A stretch of 64,000 bases of DNA from Corallococcus sp. EGB. GTDB lineage: Bacteria > Myxococcota > Myxococcia > Myxococcales > Myxococcaceae. A program made the position numbers and the translations under genes. Position 1 is the first letter of the stretch, and the number at the start of each line of letters is the position of its first letter. The stretch lies in the NCBI RefSeq assembly GCF_019968905.1, contig NZ_CP079946.1, positions 744,001 to 808,000 on the forward strand, given 5' to 3'. The notes beneath the pieces were generated by a model that made no database searches, had not been told where the DNA came from, and was given only the letters and a program-made list of their open reading frames with translations. Shown in pieces: positions 35,484 to 45,673 of this stretch.

Positions 35484-35993
35484 TTACGGGGGGCTGATGC
35501 GTCCGGGGGCGCTATTGGCGCCGGCCACGGTATGGCAGGAGCCGCAGGCTCCGGTGCTCTGCGAACTGCTCATGGCCCACTGGGTGCCGCCGTGGGTGAC
35601 GCGGGCGGTGTAGGGGAACGCGAAGTCCTTCGCGTCTCCGGCCTTGATGAAGAAGTTGCCGGAGGCATTGGTCGTCAGGGTGTAGGCCTTCTGATTGGCG
35701 TCGGTGATGACGACCTGGGCGCCCTCGAGGCCCGCGCAGTCATCCGCCTCGTGAGTCGCGGCCTGGACGGTCCCCGCCACCACGAACTTCGGCCCCTCGC
35801 CCCGGTCTGTATGGCATTGGATGCAGTTGCCACCGGGATGCATCAGGGCGTTGCCGCTGTCGCCGCCCGTCCACTTCATGCCCGTGGAGCACTCGGAGGT
35901 GCTCACCGCTTCCAGGCTGCCTCCGCCGCATCCCGCGAGAAGACTGCCAGCCGTCAAACACAGCATGAGTACCGGGGGGATGCGTTGTGACAT
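35484..35993 (-). CDS. Di-heme cytochrome c-like lipoprotein
   Basis: A 169-residue predicted lipoprotein (signal ending LLAGC, Cys22). It has two c-type heme-binding motifs, CIQCH (about 57-61) and CGSCH (about 149-153), flanking a central beta-rich domain of about 80 residues with GAQVVITDANQKAYTLTTNASGNFFIK, which resembles a carboxypeptidase-regulatory-like fold. That split layout, with hemes at the ends and an inserted beta domain, is unusual for small c-type cytochromes. It may pass electrons at the outer face of a membrane. No oxidase genes are adjacent. Confidence 0.65.
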   Translation of the reverse strand: MSQRIPPVLMLCLTAGSLLAGCGGGSLEAVSTSECSTGMKWTGGDSGNALMHPGGNCIQCHTDRGEGPKFVVAGTVQAATHEADDCAGLEGAQVVITDANQKAYTLTTNASGNFFIKAGDAKDFAFPYTARVTHGGTQWAMSSSQSTGACGSCHTVAGANSAPGRISPP

Positions 35994-36168
35994 GGGTCAC
36001 CTCTGGAAGGACTGTGTTTCATTCGAGGCCTTCGGCCTCGCGCTGTCAACGACACTCCCGGTATGGGGGGCTACGAGACAGAGGTAGGAATGCGGGAGCC
36101 ATGATGGAACGGTGAGGAACGCCTGCTCGCTCGCGGACGAATACTGACTCCAAGCCGGGAGGGTGTCG

Positions 36169-37846
36169 ATGCGTGCGAGTCACTGGGTGGGCTGGGCGAT
36201 GTGTGGCGTGTCGGTGGGCTGTGCCGCGCCTCGGATGGTCGCCGCGTCGTCGGTGTCCGCGGACCTGACCGTTGAAGCCATCGATGCCCAGATTCATGTC
36301 GTCGCACCAGGCCCTGGAGGGGAGTGGTGGGCGATTGGGGAGGAGTCCTTTGAAGTCCCCGAACCGCGCGGCATCGAAGCCTTTCGCAGCACGGATGAAG
36401 GCAGGACCTGGCAGCGCGCCACGGACCTCTCCCGGGTGCTGAACACGGCGTGGGGAGAGAGGTCCCCGAGTGCCATCCACTCCCTCACCTGGTACACCCC
36501 GGAAGTGGGGATCGCGGCGGGCTCCCTCGGGCCCTGGGGCTTGCGCACCACGGATGCCGGTACGACATGGCGGGCGGTGCCGTTGTTTGATGAAAAATCG
36601 ATAGGCGCGCTGGAGCGTGCGGGTTCCCGGTCCTGAAGGGCCTCTCTTTCATCAGTCCGGCCCAGGGCTGGGCCACGGGCTCGAATTCCACGCTCTGGGC
36701 CACGGAGGACGGTGGCGATACCTGGACGCCCCTGACGCCTCCCTTCCAACTGCTCCAGCTTTCTCGCCCCTTCTGGCGCTATTCATCGTCCCCTGACCTG
36801 CACGGGTCCTGCGTCTCACCCGGGACCTGGCATGGATCTCGGCCTCCACCGGGCTCTACAAGACGATGGACGGTGGCAAGACCTGGCGGGGGCCCATCTC
36901 CAGTCCGTCGGCCCCCTCCATGTCTCCGTCACACCGGATGGACGACAGGTGTTGACCCTCACGCCTCCGGAACTGCCGGTCGAACAATGGATTCCTGCCT
37001 TCTCGAAAGCCCAGGCCTTCCCCTGCGACACGGTGGCTTTCCCTTCACAATTGAGCACGCTCACCACCTACGTTTCAGGTCAGCCCATTCAAGAGGGCAG
37101 GAATTGACCGGGATGGTCAGGGGGGGCAGGTGATGGCCACCCGGGACGCGGGCAAGAACTGGTTTCGTCAAAGCAATACTTCAGGCGAATCAATTCGCGC
37201 GCTGGTGTTGCTTGAGAATGGAATCCTGCTCGCGGAACTCGATGGCGGGCGGCTTCTTCGCTCGAGTGATGACGGGCGGACCTGGGCACCTGGAAAGGGA
37301 TGGGAGGCCCGTGACTTCGCCGTGGCCACCGGCCGGAATCCGGGAACAGAGCATCCGCTCGCATGTCTGCTGTCGACGTCCGACGCCATGCTTCAGATTG
37401 AATTTGAAAGCCGTGCGTGTTTCGGAGGCTCGACGAGTGCCTTGGAGCTGCGCGTCCGGACCGAGGGCACGCATTTGAAGGGGAGCCGGGAGGAATACCC
37501 GGACCCCATCCGCGTGGACCAGCGCCTGGACCGGACCATGGGAGAACAGCTCCTCCACAAGCTGGTGGACGCGGCGACGCGTGCCGAGCATGGCATGCGC
37601 TGTCAGTCGACCACGGAGGCCGAGGTGCGGCTGACCTGGTCCTGTGGCTCCGGCCTGTTCAAGACCTTTCAGCGTGCGACGCTCACCGGCAGTCTGTGTT
37701 CTTTCCGGTGGCAGCACGACGAGGGGGCCACCGAGCCCTACGAACGAGTCGATGGCGTCTTCGATACCGCCTGGGACGTGCTGGAGCAGGCGACCTCCCC
37801 TCGCCCGGACGAAGCACCGGGTGCACATCCGGGCGCGACGCGGTAG
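36169..37846 (+). pseudogene. Broken lipoprotein gene with BNR/Ycf48-like repeats (four frameshifts)
   Basis: A lipoprotein signal (MRASHWVGWAMCGVSVGC, Cys18) begins at 36169. The gene continues with BNR/Ycf48-type blades: FRSTDEGRTWQRATD, then TTDAGTTWRAVP, LWATEDGGDTWTPLTPP, LYKTMDGGKTW, RDAGKNWFRQ and RSSDDGRTWAPGKGW, each in another frame. Reading frames change near 36600-36620, 36780-36800, 36895-36910 and 37091-37100. Within each stretch the protein-like sequence is unbroken, and the downstream 238-residue piece (37130-37846) runs to a normal stop. BNR repeats form beta-propellers. Four separate indels mean a pseudogene or sequencing errors in G/C homopolymers (two sites lie at G-runs). 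The C-terminal 130 residues are a separate, unrecognised domain. Confidence 0.75.
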
Positions 37847-37874
37847 ATGGGGGTTCCGGAGGTTCATCAACGCA

Positions 37875-38417
37875 ATGGACGCGAACGTGGTGGCGGAGCT
37901 GGAGAAGGCGGGCGTGAAGGTGGAGGACCCCATGCGCCTGTTCATCCCCGTGGAACGGGACGAACAGGGCCAGGTGAAGCCCGTGGGCGACGAGGTGCCC
38001 GTGCGCTTCGGCGACATCACCGCCCACGTGCGCCTGCAGCCCGTCTCCGCGCTGTGGACCGGCAACAAGCAGCCCCCCGACTTCTCCCGGCCGCCCTTCC
38101 CCGAGTACGAGCCCTTCTTCTTCCTCATCGAGGCCACCGCCGCCGGCTTCTGCCGCGACACCCGCCACGCGGAAGTCGACCAGGAGTTCTCCCAGCTCTA
38201 CCGGCACCTCGCGCGCCGGCCCGACGGGCACCACAAGAACCCGCTCTTCTCCTACCTGCGCGCCGCCGCCCGCCTGTACCTGTCCCTGCGCGACGTCAGT
38301 CAGGCGGAGTTCGAGGCCGTCGCCCAGCGCCTCCACCACTCCGCCAAGCTGCACGCGGGTCACATCGGCAGCACGAACTACTTCCAGGCCGTGCTGCGGC
38401 AGGTGCTGGGCGCGTAG
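37875..38417 (+). CDS. Conserved protein of unknown function
   Basis: A 180-residue soluble protein starting at ATG 37875, with GGAGG 12 bases upstream; the longer open frame upstream does not look coded. It begins MDANVVAELEKAGVKVEDP and is alpha/beta in the first 100 residues (LFIPVERDEQGQVKPVGDEVPVRFGDI) and helical in the last 80 (FSQLYRHLARRP, YLRAAARLYLSLRDV). I do not recognise the family. It begins 28 bases after the stop of the broken BNR gene, on the same strand. Confidence 0.6.
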   Translation: MDANVVAELEKAGVKVEDPMRLFIPVERDEQGQVKPVGDEVPVRFGDITAHVRLQPVSALWTGNKQPPDFSRPPFPEYEPFFFLIEATAAGFCRDTRHAEVDQEFSQLYRHLARRPDGHHKNPLFSYLRAAARLYLSLRDVSQAEFEAVAQRLHHSAKLHAGHIGSTNYFQAVLRQVLGA

Positions 38418-38541
38418 CTCCCGCGACCAGGGTCACCTTCAGGATGCGCTCGCTGGGCCGCCTGGCATCCTTCCACCAAAGGTGCGGCGACCGGAAATCG
38501 GGCTCGCGGGAGGGCTACCCCATGGGTAGCTTTTCTAGCTG

Positions 38542-41500
38542 ATGCCACGCCACTCATCCTCTTCCCAAGAAGACTCCCTCCGGCAAGAGCTCACCTGGGA
38601 GCACCTCCAGGAACTGGCGGGGCCGGAGCTGCTCAAGCGGGCCCGGTGGTTCGTCAACCGGGAGGCGGTGGAGGTGTGGCCTCCTTCCCGGGACTGCCTC
38701 CGGGGGACCGTGTCCGATGGCCCAGGGCCCCTGCTCAACGTGGCCCTCTACGTGGAGCCCGGTGCCGATGAGCTGGTGCTGTCGTGCGAATGCGACGCGT
38801 ACTGGAATGAAGGGGTCTGCGTGCATGCGATCGCGGTCGGGCTCGCGTGGCTCCGGTCCGCCGCGCCTCGTGGGCAGAGGCGCGCTCCCCCGGCTCGCAC
38901 CCGGCGGCCAGCTTCCGCGCGCCGCGCGAAAGACCCCGCGCGGCCCTCCCTTCCCGTCGCCATCCAGGCGTGGCTCGTCGAACACCACGTGGAGCGTGCC
39001 CGCATCGTGCCCGTGGCCGTGCTGGAGCGGCTGGTGTCCGGAGCCTATGCGCGTCGCGTGCTCCCCTCGCTGCGCAAGGCCACGGTCGTGGATGCACTGG
39101 AGGGCGGCCCGAAGCTCCAGCGCTTGAAGGACGGCCAGCAGGACGTACTCGCCGAGGCCGCCTGGCGCTGGGTGCGTGACGAGGCGGGACGCGTGTCACG
39201 CGGGCGGTCCCATGAAGCCTCCGCGAAGCCCCTGCCGCCCACGGACGCCCGCCTCGCTCCCCTGCAGGAGGCGCTGACCCGCGTCCGCGCGCGGATCCGT
39301 GAGCAGGCCGAGCCCCGGTCACTGTCGCCAGCCCCCACGCTCGAACTCCAGGAGCGTCCATTGCGGCTGCTCGTGACGGAGCCAGAACTGGCGGCGTGGC
39401 GCCCTACGCACCCGCCCGTGGGGTTCGAGGACGAAAGTCATGTCGAGCTCGATCCTCGCGCCCTGATGGAGGGCCGCCCGGGTGTGTCCTGTCCGTGCAG
39501 CCCCAAGGCCACCGAGGCGTCCTGTGTCCATGCCCTGACCGCCGTGGACGCGGCGCTGGCGTTCCTGGTGCTGCCGAAGCGGGCCTCGCGCGCCGCGAGG
39601 CTGGCGGAGCTGTTGGTCGAGGCGCCGGGCCGCGAACTCCTGTCCGCGCTGGAAGCGTCCCTCCTGGGCCGGGCGGTTCGTGAGGAGGCTCCGGCGACCG
39701 GAGACCTCGTCACCTTCCGGTTGGAGCTGGAGTCCCGGCGCGGCTGGCGGCTCCGGCCCCACCTGCACCACCCCTCGAAGAAGGGCGGTCTGACCCAGGG
39801 CCATGCCGTCTCCTGGTACGACCGCGACAAGGTATTCCGGTCGCTCACGGATCCGAATGAGCGCGAGGCCTGGTCCCTCCTCGACATGGAACAGCGGATG
39901 ACCACGAACGGCATGTTTCTGGGCGCTGGCCTCGCGTCGGGCGCACCGTACACGCTGATGCTCCAGGCACTGCGGTCGCTCGCGCGCAGCCCCCGGCTCC
40001 GGCTTGCCGACGTTCCGGATGTCCCCGTCCAGGTGCGGGAAGCGCCGCTGGGCTTCGCCCTGGAGCAGGAGGAACAAGCCCTGCGCCTGCGGCCGGCAGT
40101 GGACGGACGCCCCGTTGCCGTGGAGGCGATGACGCCCCCGCCGGAGGGGCCGATGGCTTCCCAGCCCTGGCTGCTCGTGGAGCCCGGCGGGCCGAGCGTC
40201 ACGCTGGTGTCCGTTCCTCCCAGCGCGGTGCCCCTGCTCGAATCCCTGGAGCGCCACGGCGCCTATGTGTCCGCCTACCAGCGCGACGCGCTGTTGGGCC
40301 ATCTCTCCGCGCTGGAGGAGGCCTTCCCGGTAGCGTTGCCGCCCGCCCTGGAGCCCCGCCCCGTGGACATCCAGCCGGGCCTGCTGGTGCGGCTGCGCGC
40401 GGTGGAGGACTCCGCCCTGGAGGTCTCGCTCCTCGTGAGGCCCCTGCCAGAAGCTCCTCCCCAGCCCGTGGGCGAGGGCGCCCCCGTACTCCGGGGCCAG
40501 CGCGGCCGGGAACGCGTCAAGGTCCAGCGCGACCTGGAAGCGGAGCGCGCGGAGGCGGACGCGCTCCTGGCACGTCTGTCATTGCCGGCCGGGATGTATC
40601 ACTTCACGCGTGACACCGCGGAGGATGCGCTCCAGCTCCTGGAGACGCTGGATCTGCTCACGGGCCCTGAGGTGCGCGTGGAGTGGGCGGAGCGGCCGTG
40701 GACGGTGTCTTGCCCGGAGCCCACGAACGTGCGGGTCCAGGTCCTGCGGGAGCATGACTGGTTCGGCGCGAAGGGGGGCGTGGAGCTGGACGGCGCGCGC
40801 GTGGAGCTGGCGGTCCTGCTGGAGGCCGTACGCCGCCGTCAGCGCTACGTTCCGCTGGGGAAGGGGCGCTGGATGCGTCTCACGGAAGCGCTGCGCGAGC
40901 AGTTGACGCCGCTCGCGGACGTGGCGCATCCGGGACGGAAGGGGCTGGAGGTGAGCGCCGCGGCGGCGCCCGTGCTGGAGACGCTGGAGAAGGTGGGCGC
41001 GCGCGTCCAGGCTCCTCCGGACTGGCGCCAGTTGGCGAAGCGCATCCGCGAGGCCCACGCGCGTCCGGTGCGCGTGCCCCGGGCCCTGAAGGCGGAGCTG
41101 CGCGACTACCAGCGCGAGGGCTTCACCTGGCTCGCGCGGCTGGCCTCGTGGGGCGCGGGCGCGTGCCTGGCGGATGATATGGGATTGGGCAAGACCGTCC
41201 AGGCACTGGCCCTGCTGCTGTCGCGCGCGGCGGAAGGCCCCGCGCTGGTGGTGGCCCCCACGTCCCTGCGCGGCAACTGGGTGCGCGAGGCCGCCCGCTT
41301 CGCGCCGTCGCTGCGCGTGCACGTCTGGCAGGACGCGGACCGGGATGCCCTGCCGGCCCTGCTGGGGCCCCGCGACGTACTGATCATCAGCTACGGCCTG
41401 CTGGCACGGGATGCCACGAAGCTCGCGGACGTGAGCCTCGCCACCCTGGTGGTGGATGAGGCACAGGCGGTGAAGAACCCGGACACGGCCCGGGCCCGCG

Positions 41501-42483
41501 CGCTGCGCACCGTGAAGGCCGGGGCCCGCGTGGCGCTCACCGGCACGCCGGTGGAGAACCGCCTGTCCGAGCTGTGGAGTCTCTACCACCTGCTCTTTCC
41601 CGGACTGCTGGGCGGGCGCGAGTCCTTCCACGCGCGCTTCGCCATTCCCATCGAGCGGGACCGGAGCACGGATGCCCGCGCGTCGCTGGCCCGGCTGGTG
41701 CGCCCCTTCCTCCTGCGCCGCACCAAGGTCCAGGTGGCGCGCGAGCTGCCGCCTCGCGTGGAGACGGTGGTGCCCATCACCTTGTCGGACGCTGAGCGGC
41801 GTGTGTACGACGACGTGCGGCTCGCGGCACTGGCGCGGCTGGGGGAGGGGGCGCCCGACGGGAACCAGCGCTTCGAGATGCTGGCCGCGCTCACCCGGCT
41901 GCGGATGGCCGCGTGCCACCCGCGGCTCGTGGATCCGGACTCGGGCCTGTCGTCCGCCAAGCTGGAGCGTGTCATGGAGCGGGTGGACGAGCTGCTGGCG
42001 GAAGGGGGCCGCGCGCTCGTCTTCAGCCAGTTCGTGCGCCACCTGGCCCTGGTGCGCGAGGCGCTGGAAGCGCGGGGCGTCGCGTTCCAGTACCTGGATG
42101 GACGGACTCCCGCCGCGCAGCGGCAGGCCCGCGTGGAGGCCTTCCAGCGGGGGGAGGGCGCGCTCTTCCTCATCTCGCTCAAGGCGGGCGGCACCGGCCT
42201 CAACCTCACCGGCGCCGACCACGTCCTCCACCTGGACCCGTGGTGGAACCCCGCCGTGGAGGACCAGGCCTCGGACCGGGCCCACCGCATCGGGCAGACG
42301 CGCCCCGTCACCGTGTCGCGGTTCGTGTCGGAAGGGACCATCGAGGAGGCCATCCTGGCCCTCCACGCGGAGAAGCGGGACCTGGCGGACAGCCTGCTGT
42401 CGGAAGCGGATGGCGCCGCCGCCCTGTCGCCGGAGCAGTTGCTGGGCTTGTTGCGCTTCGGCGCCGATGCGCACGTGGACTGA
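38542..42483 (+). CDS. SNF2-family ATPase with two SWIM zinc motifs
   Basis: A 1313-residue bacterial SNF2 (Swi2/Snf2) protein. The N-terminal half has a SWIM motif CECDAYWNEGVCVHA (C82, C84, C93, H95) and a second CPCSPKATEASCVHA (C317, C319, C328, H330). The motor core (about 850-1310) contains Walker A DDMGLGKT (Lys884), DEAQ (972-975), and a C-terminal helicase lobe with ASDRAHRIGQTRPV. SNF2 motors translocate on double-stranded DNA, and SWIM-bearing bacterial homologues probably remodel protein-DNA complexes or act in DNA repair or transcription. No obvious partner is adjacent. A single SWIM motif is usual; two spaced 235 residues apart is unusual. The start ATG has a weak ribosome site. 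Confidence 0.93.
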   Translation: MPRHSSSSQEDSLRQELTWEHLQELAGPELLKRARWFVNREAVEVWPPSRDCLRGTVSDGPGPLLNVALYVEPGADELVLSCECDAYWNEGVCVHAIAVGLAWLRSAAPRGQRRAPPARTRRPASARRAKDPARPSLPVAIQAWLVEHHVERARIVPVAVLERLVSGAYARRVLPSLRKATVVDALEGGPKLQRLKDGQQDVLAEAAWRWVRDEAGRVSRGRSHEASAKPLPPTDARLAPLQEALTRVRARIREQAEPRSLSPAPTLELQERPLRLLVTEPELAAWRPTHPPVGFEDESHVELDPRALMEGRPGVSCPCSPKATEASCVHALTAVDAALAFLVLPKRASRAARLAELLVEAPGRELLSALEASLLGRAVREEAPATGDLVTFRLELESRRGWRLRPHLHHPSKKGGLTQGHAVSWYDRDKVFRSLTDPNEREAWSLLDMEQRMTTNGMFLGAGLASGAPYTLMLQALRSLARSPRLRLADVPDVPVQVREAPLGFALEQEEQALRLRPAVDGRPVAVEAMTPPPEGPMASQPWLLVEPGGPSVTLVSVPPSAVPLLESLERHGAYVSAYQRDALLGHLSALEEAFPVALPPALEPRPVDIQPGLLVRLRAVEDSALEVSLLVRPLPEAPPQPVGEGAPVLRGQRGRERVKVQRDLEAERAEADALLARLSLPAGMYHFTRDTAEDALQLLETLDLLTGPEVRVEWAERPWTVSCPEPTNVRVQVLREHDWFGAKGGVELDGARVELAVLLEAVRRRQRYVPLGKGRWMRLTEALREQLTPLADVAHPGRKGLEVSAAAAPVLETLEKVGARVQAPPDWRQLAKRIREAHARPVRVPRALKAELRDYQREGFTWLARLASWGAGACLADDMGLGKTVQALALLLSRAAEGPALVVAPTSLRGNWVREAARFAPSLRVHVWQDADRDALPALLGPRDVLIISYGLLARDATKLADVSLATLVVDEAQAVKNPDTARARALRTVKAGARVALTGTPVENRLSELWSLYHLLFPGLLGGRESFHARFAIPIERDRSTDARASLARLVRPFLLRRTKVQVARELPPRVETVVPITLSDAERRVYDDVRLAALARLGEGAPDGNQRFEMLAALTRLRMAACHPRLVDPDSGLSSAKLERVMERVDELLAEGGRALVFSQFVRHLALVREALEARGVAFQYLDGRTPAAQRQARVEAFQRGEGALFLISLKAGGTGLNLTGADHVLHLDPWWNPAVEDQASDRAHRIGQTRPVTVSRFVSEGTIEEAILALHAEKRDLADSLLSEADGAAALSPEQLLGLLRFGADAHVD

Positions 42484-42574
42484 GGCCGCCGGAAACCCCC
42501 TCGCGGCGTTTCTGGAATAGGGTGCGCTGCCGCCCGTTCCCGGGCGCCGCCGAGGTCCCTCCCCAGGAGCAAGG

Positions 42575-43981
42575 ATGTTCCGTCCGCCGTTGTCGTGGTT
42601 CGCCTGTCTGGCCCTCCTGGGTGCGCCCCAGGCCGGGGCCCAGGCCGTCTCCGAGCCGTCCGCGAGGCCCGCTGCTGCCTCCACCCCCGTCGCGAAGCCA
42701 GGCTCGGACATCCAGGCCCGCACGCTCAAGAACGGGCTCACCGTCATCGTCTGGCCAGACCACGACATCCCCAACGTGGCGCTCGCCAACTGGTTCCGCG
42801 TGGGCAGCCGCAACGAGCGCCCCGGCATCACCGGCCTGTCCCACTTCTTCGAGCACATGATGTTCAACGGCGCGAAGAAGTACGGCCCCGGTGAGTTCGA
42901 CCGCGTCATGGAGGCCCACGGCGGCTCCAACAACGCCTTCACCTCCGAGGACGTCACCGTCTACCTGGACTGGTTCCCCGCGTCCGCGCTGCCCCTCATC
43001 CTCGACCTGGAGCAGGACCGGCTCCAATCCCTCTCCTTCGACCCCAAGGTCATCGAGTCCGAGCGCGGCGTCGTCTACTCCGAGCGCCGCTCCTCCGTGG
43101 ACAATGACAACAGCGGCGCGCTCCAGGAGCAGGTGCAGGCCACCGCCTTCGTCGCGCACCCGTACCAGATCCCCGTCATCGGCTGGCCGTCCGACATCGA
43201 GTCGTGGCGCATGGAGGACCTGCAGCAGTACTTCAAGACGTACTACGCCCCCAACAACGCCACGCTCGTGCTCGCGGGCGACCTGGATCCGGCCCGCGTC
43301 TTCGAGCAGGTGGAGGCCACGCTGGGCACCATCCCCGCGCAGCCCGCGCCGGAGCCCGTGCGCACGAAGGAGCCCGAGCAGCAGGGCGAGCGGCGCATCG
43401 TCGTGAAGAAGCTGGCCCAGTCCCCGCTGCTCCAGCTCGCCTACCACGGGCTCGCCGCCAACGACCCGGACATGGAGACGCTGGAGCTCCTGGGCCTCAT
43501 CCTCTCGCACGGGGACTCGTCGCGCCTGCACCGCAAGCTGGTGGACGAGGCGCGCGTGGCCATCCGCGTCCGGGCCTCCACCTCCGGGGGATTCGATCCG
43601 TCGCTCGTGTGGTTCGCCGTGGACCTGCCGCCGGGCGGCGACCTGGCGAAGACCGAGGCCCTGCTCACCGCGGAGCTGGCCCGCGTGGTGAAGGACGGCG
43701 TCACCGACGCGGAGCTGAAGAAGGCGCGCAACGTCGCGCTGGCCTCCTTCTGGCGCAAGCTGGAGACCAACAGCGGCCGCTCCCGCGAGCTGGGGGCCGC
43801 CGCCACCTTCCGCGGCGACTGGAAGGCCCTGTTCGAAGCGCCCGCGCGCTATGAAAAGGTCACCCGCGACGGCGTGAAGGCGCTGGCCGCCCGCATCTTC
43901 AACCCCGACCACCGCACCGTGGGCTGGCTCGTTCCCACCTCGGATTCCGCTGCCCCGGCCCCCAAGGAGGCCGCGCGATGA
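42575..43981 (+). CDS. M16B zinc metallopeptidase, secreted, catalytically intact
   Basis: A 468-residue exported protein: signal peptide ([23 protein letters not shown]), then M16 domains. The inverted zinc motif HFFEH (His90, Glu93, His94) and a third ligand at Glu170 (75 residues later) satisfy the HxxEH-x(74-76)-E rule. M16B peptidases degrade small peptides in pairs. The start ATG follows AGGAGCAAGG. The gene overlaps the inactive M16 partner by ATGA, so the two are made together. Confidence 0.93.
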   Translation: MFRPPLSWFACLALLGAPQAGAQAVSEPSARPAAASTPVAKPGSDIQARTLKNGLTVIVWPDHDIPNVALANWFRVGSRNERPGITGLSHFFEHMMFNGAKKYGPGEFDRVMEAHGGSNNAFTSEDVTVYLDWFPASALPLILDLEQDRLQSLSFDPKVIESERGVVYSERRSSVDNDNSGALQEQVQATAFVAHPYQIPVIGWPSDIESWRMEDLQQYFKTYYAPNNATLVLAGDLDPARVFEQVEATLGTIPAQPAPEPVRTKEPEQQGERRIVVKKLAQSPLLQLAYHGLAANDPDMETLELLGLILSHGDSSRLHRKLVDEARVAIRVRASTSGGFDPSLVWFAVDLPPGGDLAKTEALLTAELARVVKDGVTDAELKKARNVALASFWRKLETNSGRSRELGAAATFRGDWKALFEAPARYEKVTRDGVKALAARIFNPDHRTVGWLVPTSDSAAPAPKEAAR

Positions 43982-45513
43982 GTGCTCCCTTCCGGCCGTC
44001 CGTCTTGATGTCCCCCCGACCGCTGCGCTCCGCCCTCGCCGCGTTGCTGTTCACCTCCGCGTGCGCGACCGCGCCGACGCCCGCCGCCACCTCCACGGCC
44101 ACGCCGCCCGCACCCGAGGCCCCGGCCCCGGCCACCCCGGCGCCCGCCGCCCCGCTGTCCACGAAGGGCGTGACGCTGCCGGAGACCACCTCCGTCACGC
44201 TGAAGAACGGCGTGCGCCTGCTCCTGGTGGAGAAGCACGAGCTGCCGCTGGTGTCCTTCAGCGCGTGGCTCAAGGGCGGCGCCGTCACCGACCCCGCGGG
44301 CAAGGAGGGGCTGGCCGCGCTCACCGCCGAGCTGCTCCAGAAGGGCGCGGGCTCCCGGAACGCGCAGCAGTTCGCCGAGGCCGTGGATGGCGCGGGCGGC
44401 GAGCTGGAGGTCGTGCCGGAGCGCGAGGCGCTCATCCTCAACGGCAGCTTCCAGTCCCGCGACACCGCGCTGATGGTGGAGCTGCTGTCGGACATGCTCG
44501 TGCGCCCCCGCTTCGACGCACAGGAGCTGGAGAAGGCCCGCGCGCTGCGCGTGTCCGAAATCGCCTCCGCCAAGGACGGCGACCCGCGCGCGCTCATCGG
44601 CGTGTATTTCAATGCCTTCCATTTCCCCGCGCACCCCTACGGCCGGCCCGAGGTGGGCAGTGAGGCGTCGCTGCCCACCATCAGCCGGAGCGACGTGCTC
44701 GGCTGGGCGAAGGCGAACCTGGGCGCGGACCGGCTCATCCTGTCCGTGGTGGGGGACTTCGACGCGAAGCAGCTCGCCGCGAGGCTGGAGACAGCCCTGG
44801 GCGGATGGGCCCCGGCGGCGCAGCCGCTGGCAGCCGTGCCTCCCACGGCGCCCACGAAGGGCCGGCGCGTGCTGCTGGTGGACAAGCCGGATGCCACGCA
44901 GACCTACTTCTCCATCGGCAACACCGGCATCCGCCGCACCGACCCGGACCGCGTCGCGGCGCAGCTGGGCAACACCGTGCTGGGCGGCCGCTTCACCTCG
45001 CTGCTCAACACCGAGCTGCGCGTGAAGACGGGCCTCACCTACGGCGCCCGCTCGACCCTGGAGCCCGCCCTCCAGCCGGGGCCCGTCGTCCTCGTGTCCT
45101 ATACCCAGACGGCCACCACGGGCCGTGCCATCGACCTGGCGCTGGACGTGCTCTCGCGCTACCGCCAGACCGGCATGGACGACGCCATGCTCGCCTCCGC
45201 CAAGGCGTACGTGCTGGGGCAGTTCCCGCCGACGCTGGAGACGGGCGAGCAGCTGGCCATGAAGCTGTCGGAGCTGGCCTTCTACGGCCTGGACGCACAG
45301 GACGTGAACGGGTTCGCGGACGCCGTGTCCACCGCCACCCGCGACGGCGTGCACACCGTGCTCCAGCGCGTCCTGCCCGCCCAGGACGACCTGACGTTCG
45401 TCCTCATCGGCAAGGCGGACGCCCTGCGCGACGTGGCCCGCAAGTACGGGCCTGTCACGGAGATGAAAATCTCAGACAAGCGGTTCGCCCCGCCGGCGGC
45501 GCCGGGCCGGTAG
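43978..45513 (+). CDS. M16B-family non-catalytic partner lipoprotein
   Basis: A 511-residue predicted lipoprotein; [22 protein letters not shown] gives the lipidated Cys near residue 30. The M16 fold is clear ([22 protein letters not shown] near 69-90), but the zinc motif is gone: where the active subunit has HxxEH, this one has LAALTAE. Such lost-catalysis chains form the second half of the M16B chamber. An extra domain downstream (residues 225-480) has the usual four-part M16 layout. Translation is coupled to the active subunit through ATGA, which supports an obligate heterodimer. Confidence 0.88.
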   Translation: MSAPFRPSVLMSPRPLRSALAALLFTSACATAPTPAATSTATPPAPEAPAPATPAPAAPLSTKGVTLPETTSVTLKNGVRLLLVEKHELPLVSFSAWLKGGAVTDPAGKEGLAALTAELLQKGAGSRNAQQFAEAVDGAGGELEVVPEREALILNGSFQSRDTALMVELLSDMLVRPRFDAQELEKARALRVSEIASAKDGDPRALIGVYFNAFHFPAHPYGRPEVGSEASLPTISRSDVLGWAKANLGADRLILSVVGDFDAKQLAARLETALGGWAPAAQPLAAVPPTAPTKGRRVLLVDKPDATQTYFSIGNTGIRRTDPDRVAAQLGNTVLGGRFTSLLNTELRVKTGLTYGARSTLEPALQPGPVVLVSYTQTATTGRAIDLALDVLSRYRQTGMDDAMLASAKAYVLGQFPPTLETGEQLAMKLSELAFYGLDAQDVNGFADAVSTATRDGVHTVLQRVLPAQDDLTFVLIGKADALRDVARKYGPVTEMKISDKRFAPPAAPGR

Positions 45514-45616
45514 ACGGCGGACGGAGGTGGGCGCAAGTCTTGAATTGCGCCCACCGGAATTACCTATCAAAAAATAAATATCCAGAAAGTCAGACCCTTC
45601 ACGTATAGAAGGCGGC

Positions 45617-45640
45617 GTCTGGTTGGGGCCGGAACCAGAC
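45617..45640 (+). repeat. Inverted repeat in the 5' leader of the 45674 gene
   Basis: GTCTGGTT (45617-45624) and its exact complement AACCAGAC (45633-45640) surround GGGGCCGG. It lies 34 bases before the ATG at 45674, and an AT-rich stretch just upstream (45555-45600) could hold the promoter. It might act on the leader of the transcript; function is not established. Confidence 0.45.
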
Positions 45641-45673
45641 AAGCATTGCTGACTGTCTGTTCAAAGGCCCATC

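Noticed and set aside
36163-37846. Programmed frameshifting in the BNR lipoprotein gene
   Set aside because: Four shifts at different sites without a common slippery sequence or downstream structure; decay or error is simpler.
42308-45354. Long antisense frames over the M16 genes
   Set aside because: Shadows of coded plus-strand sequence with zinc motif and family motifs.
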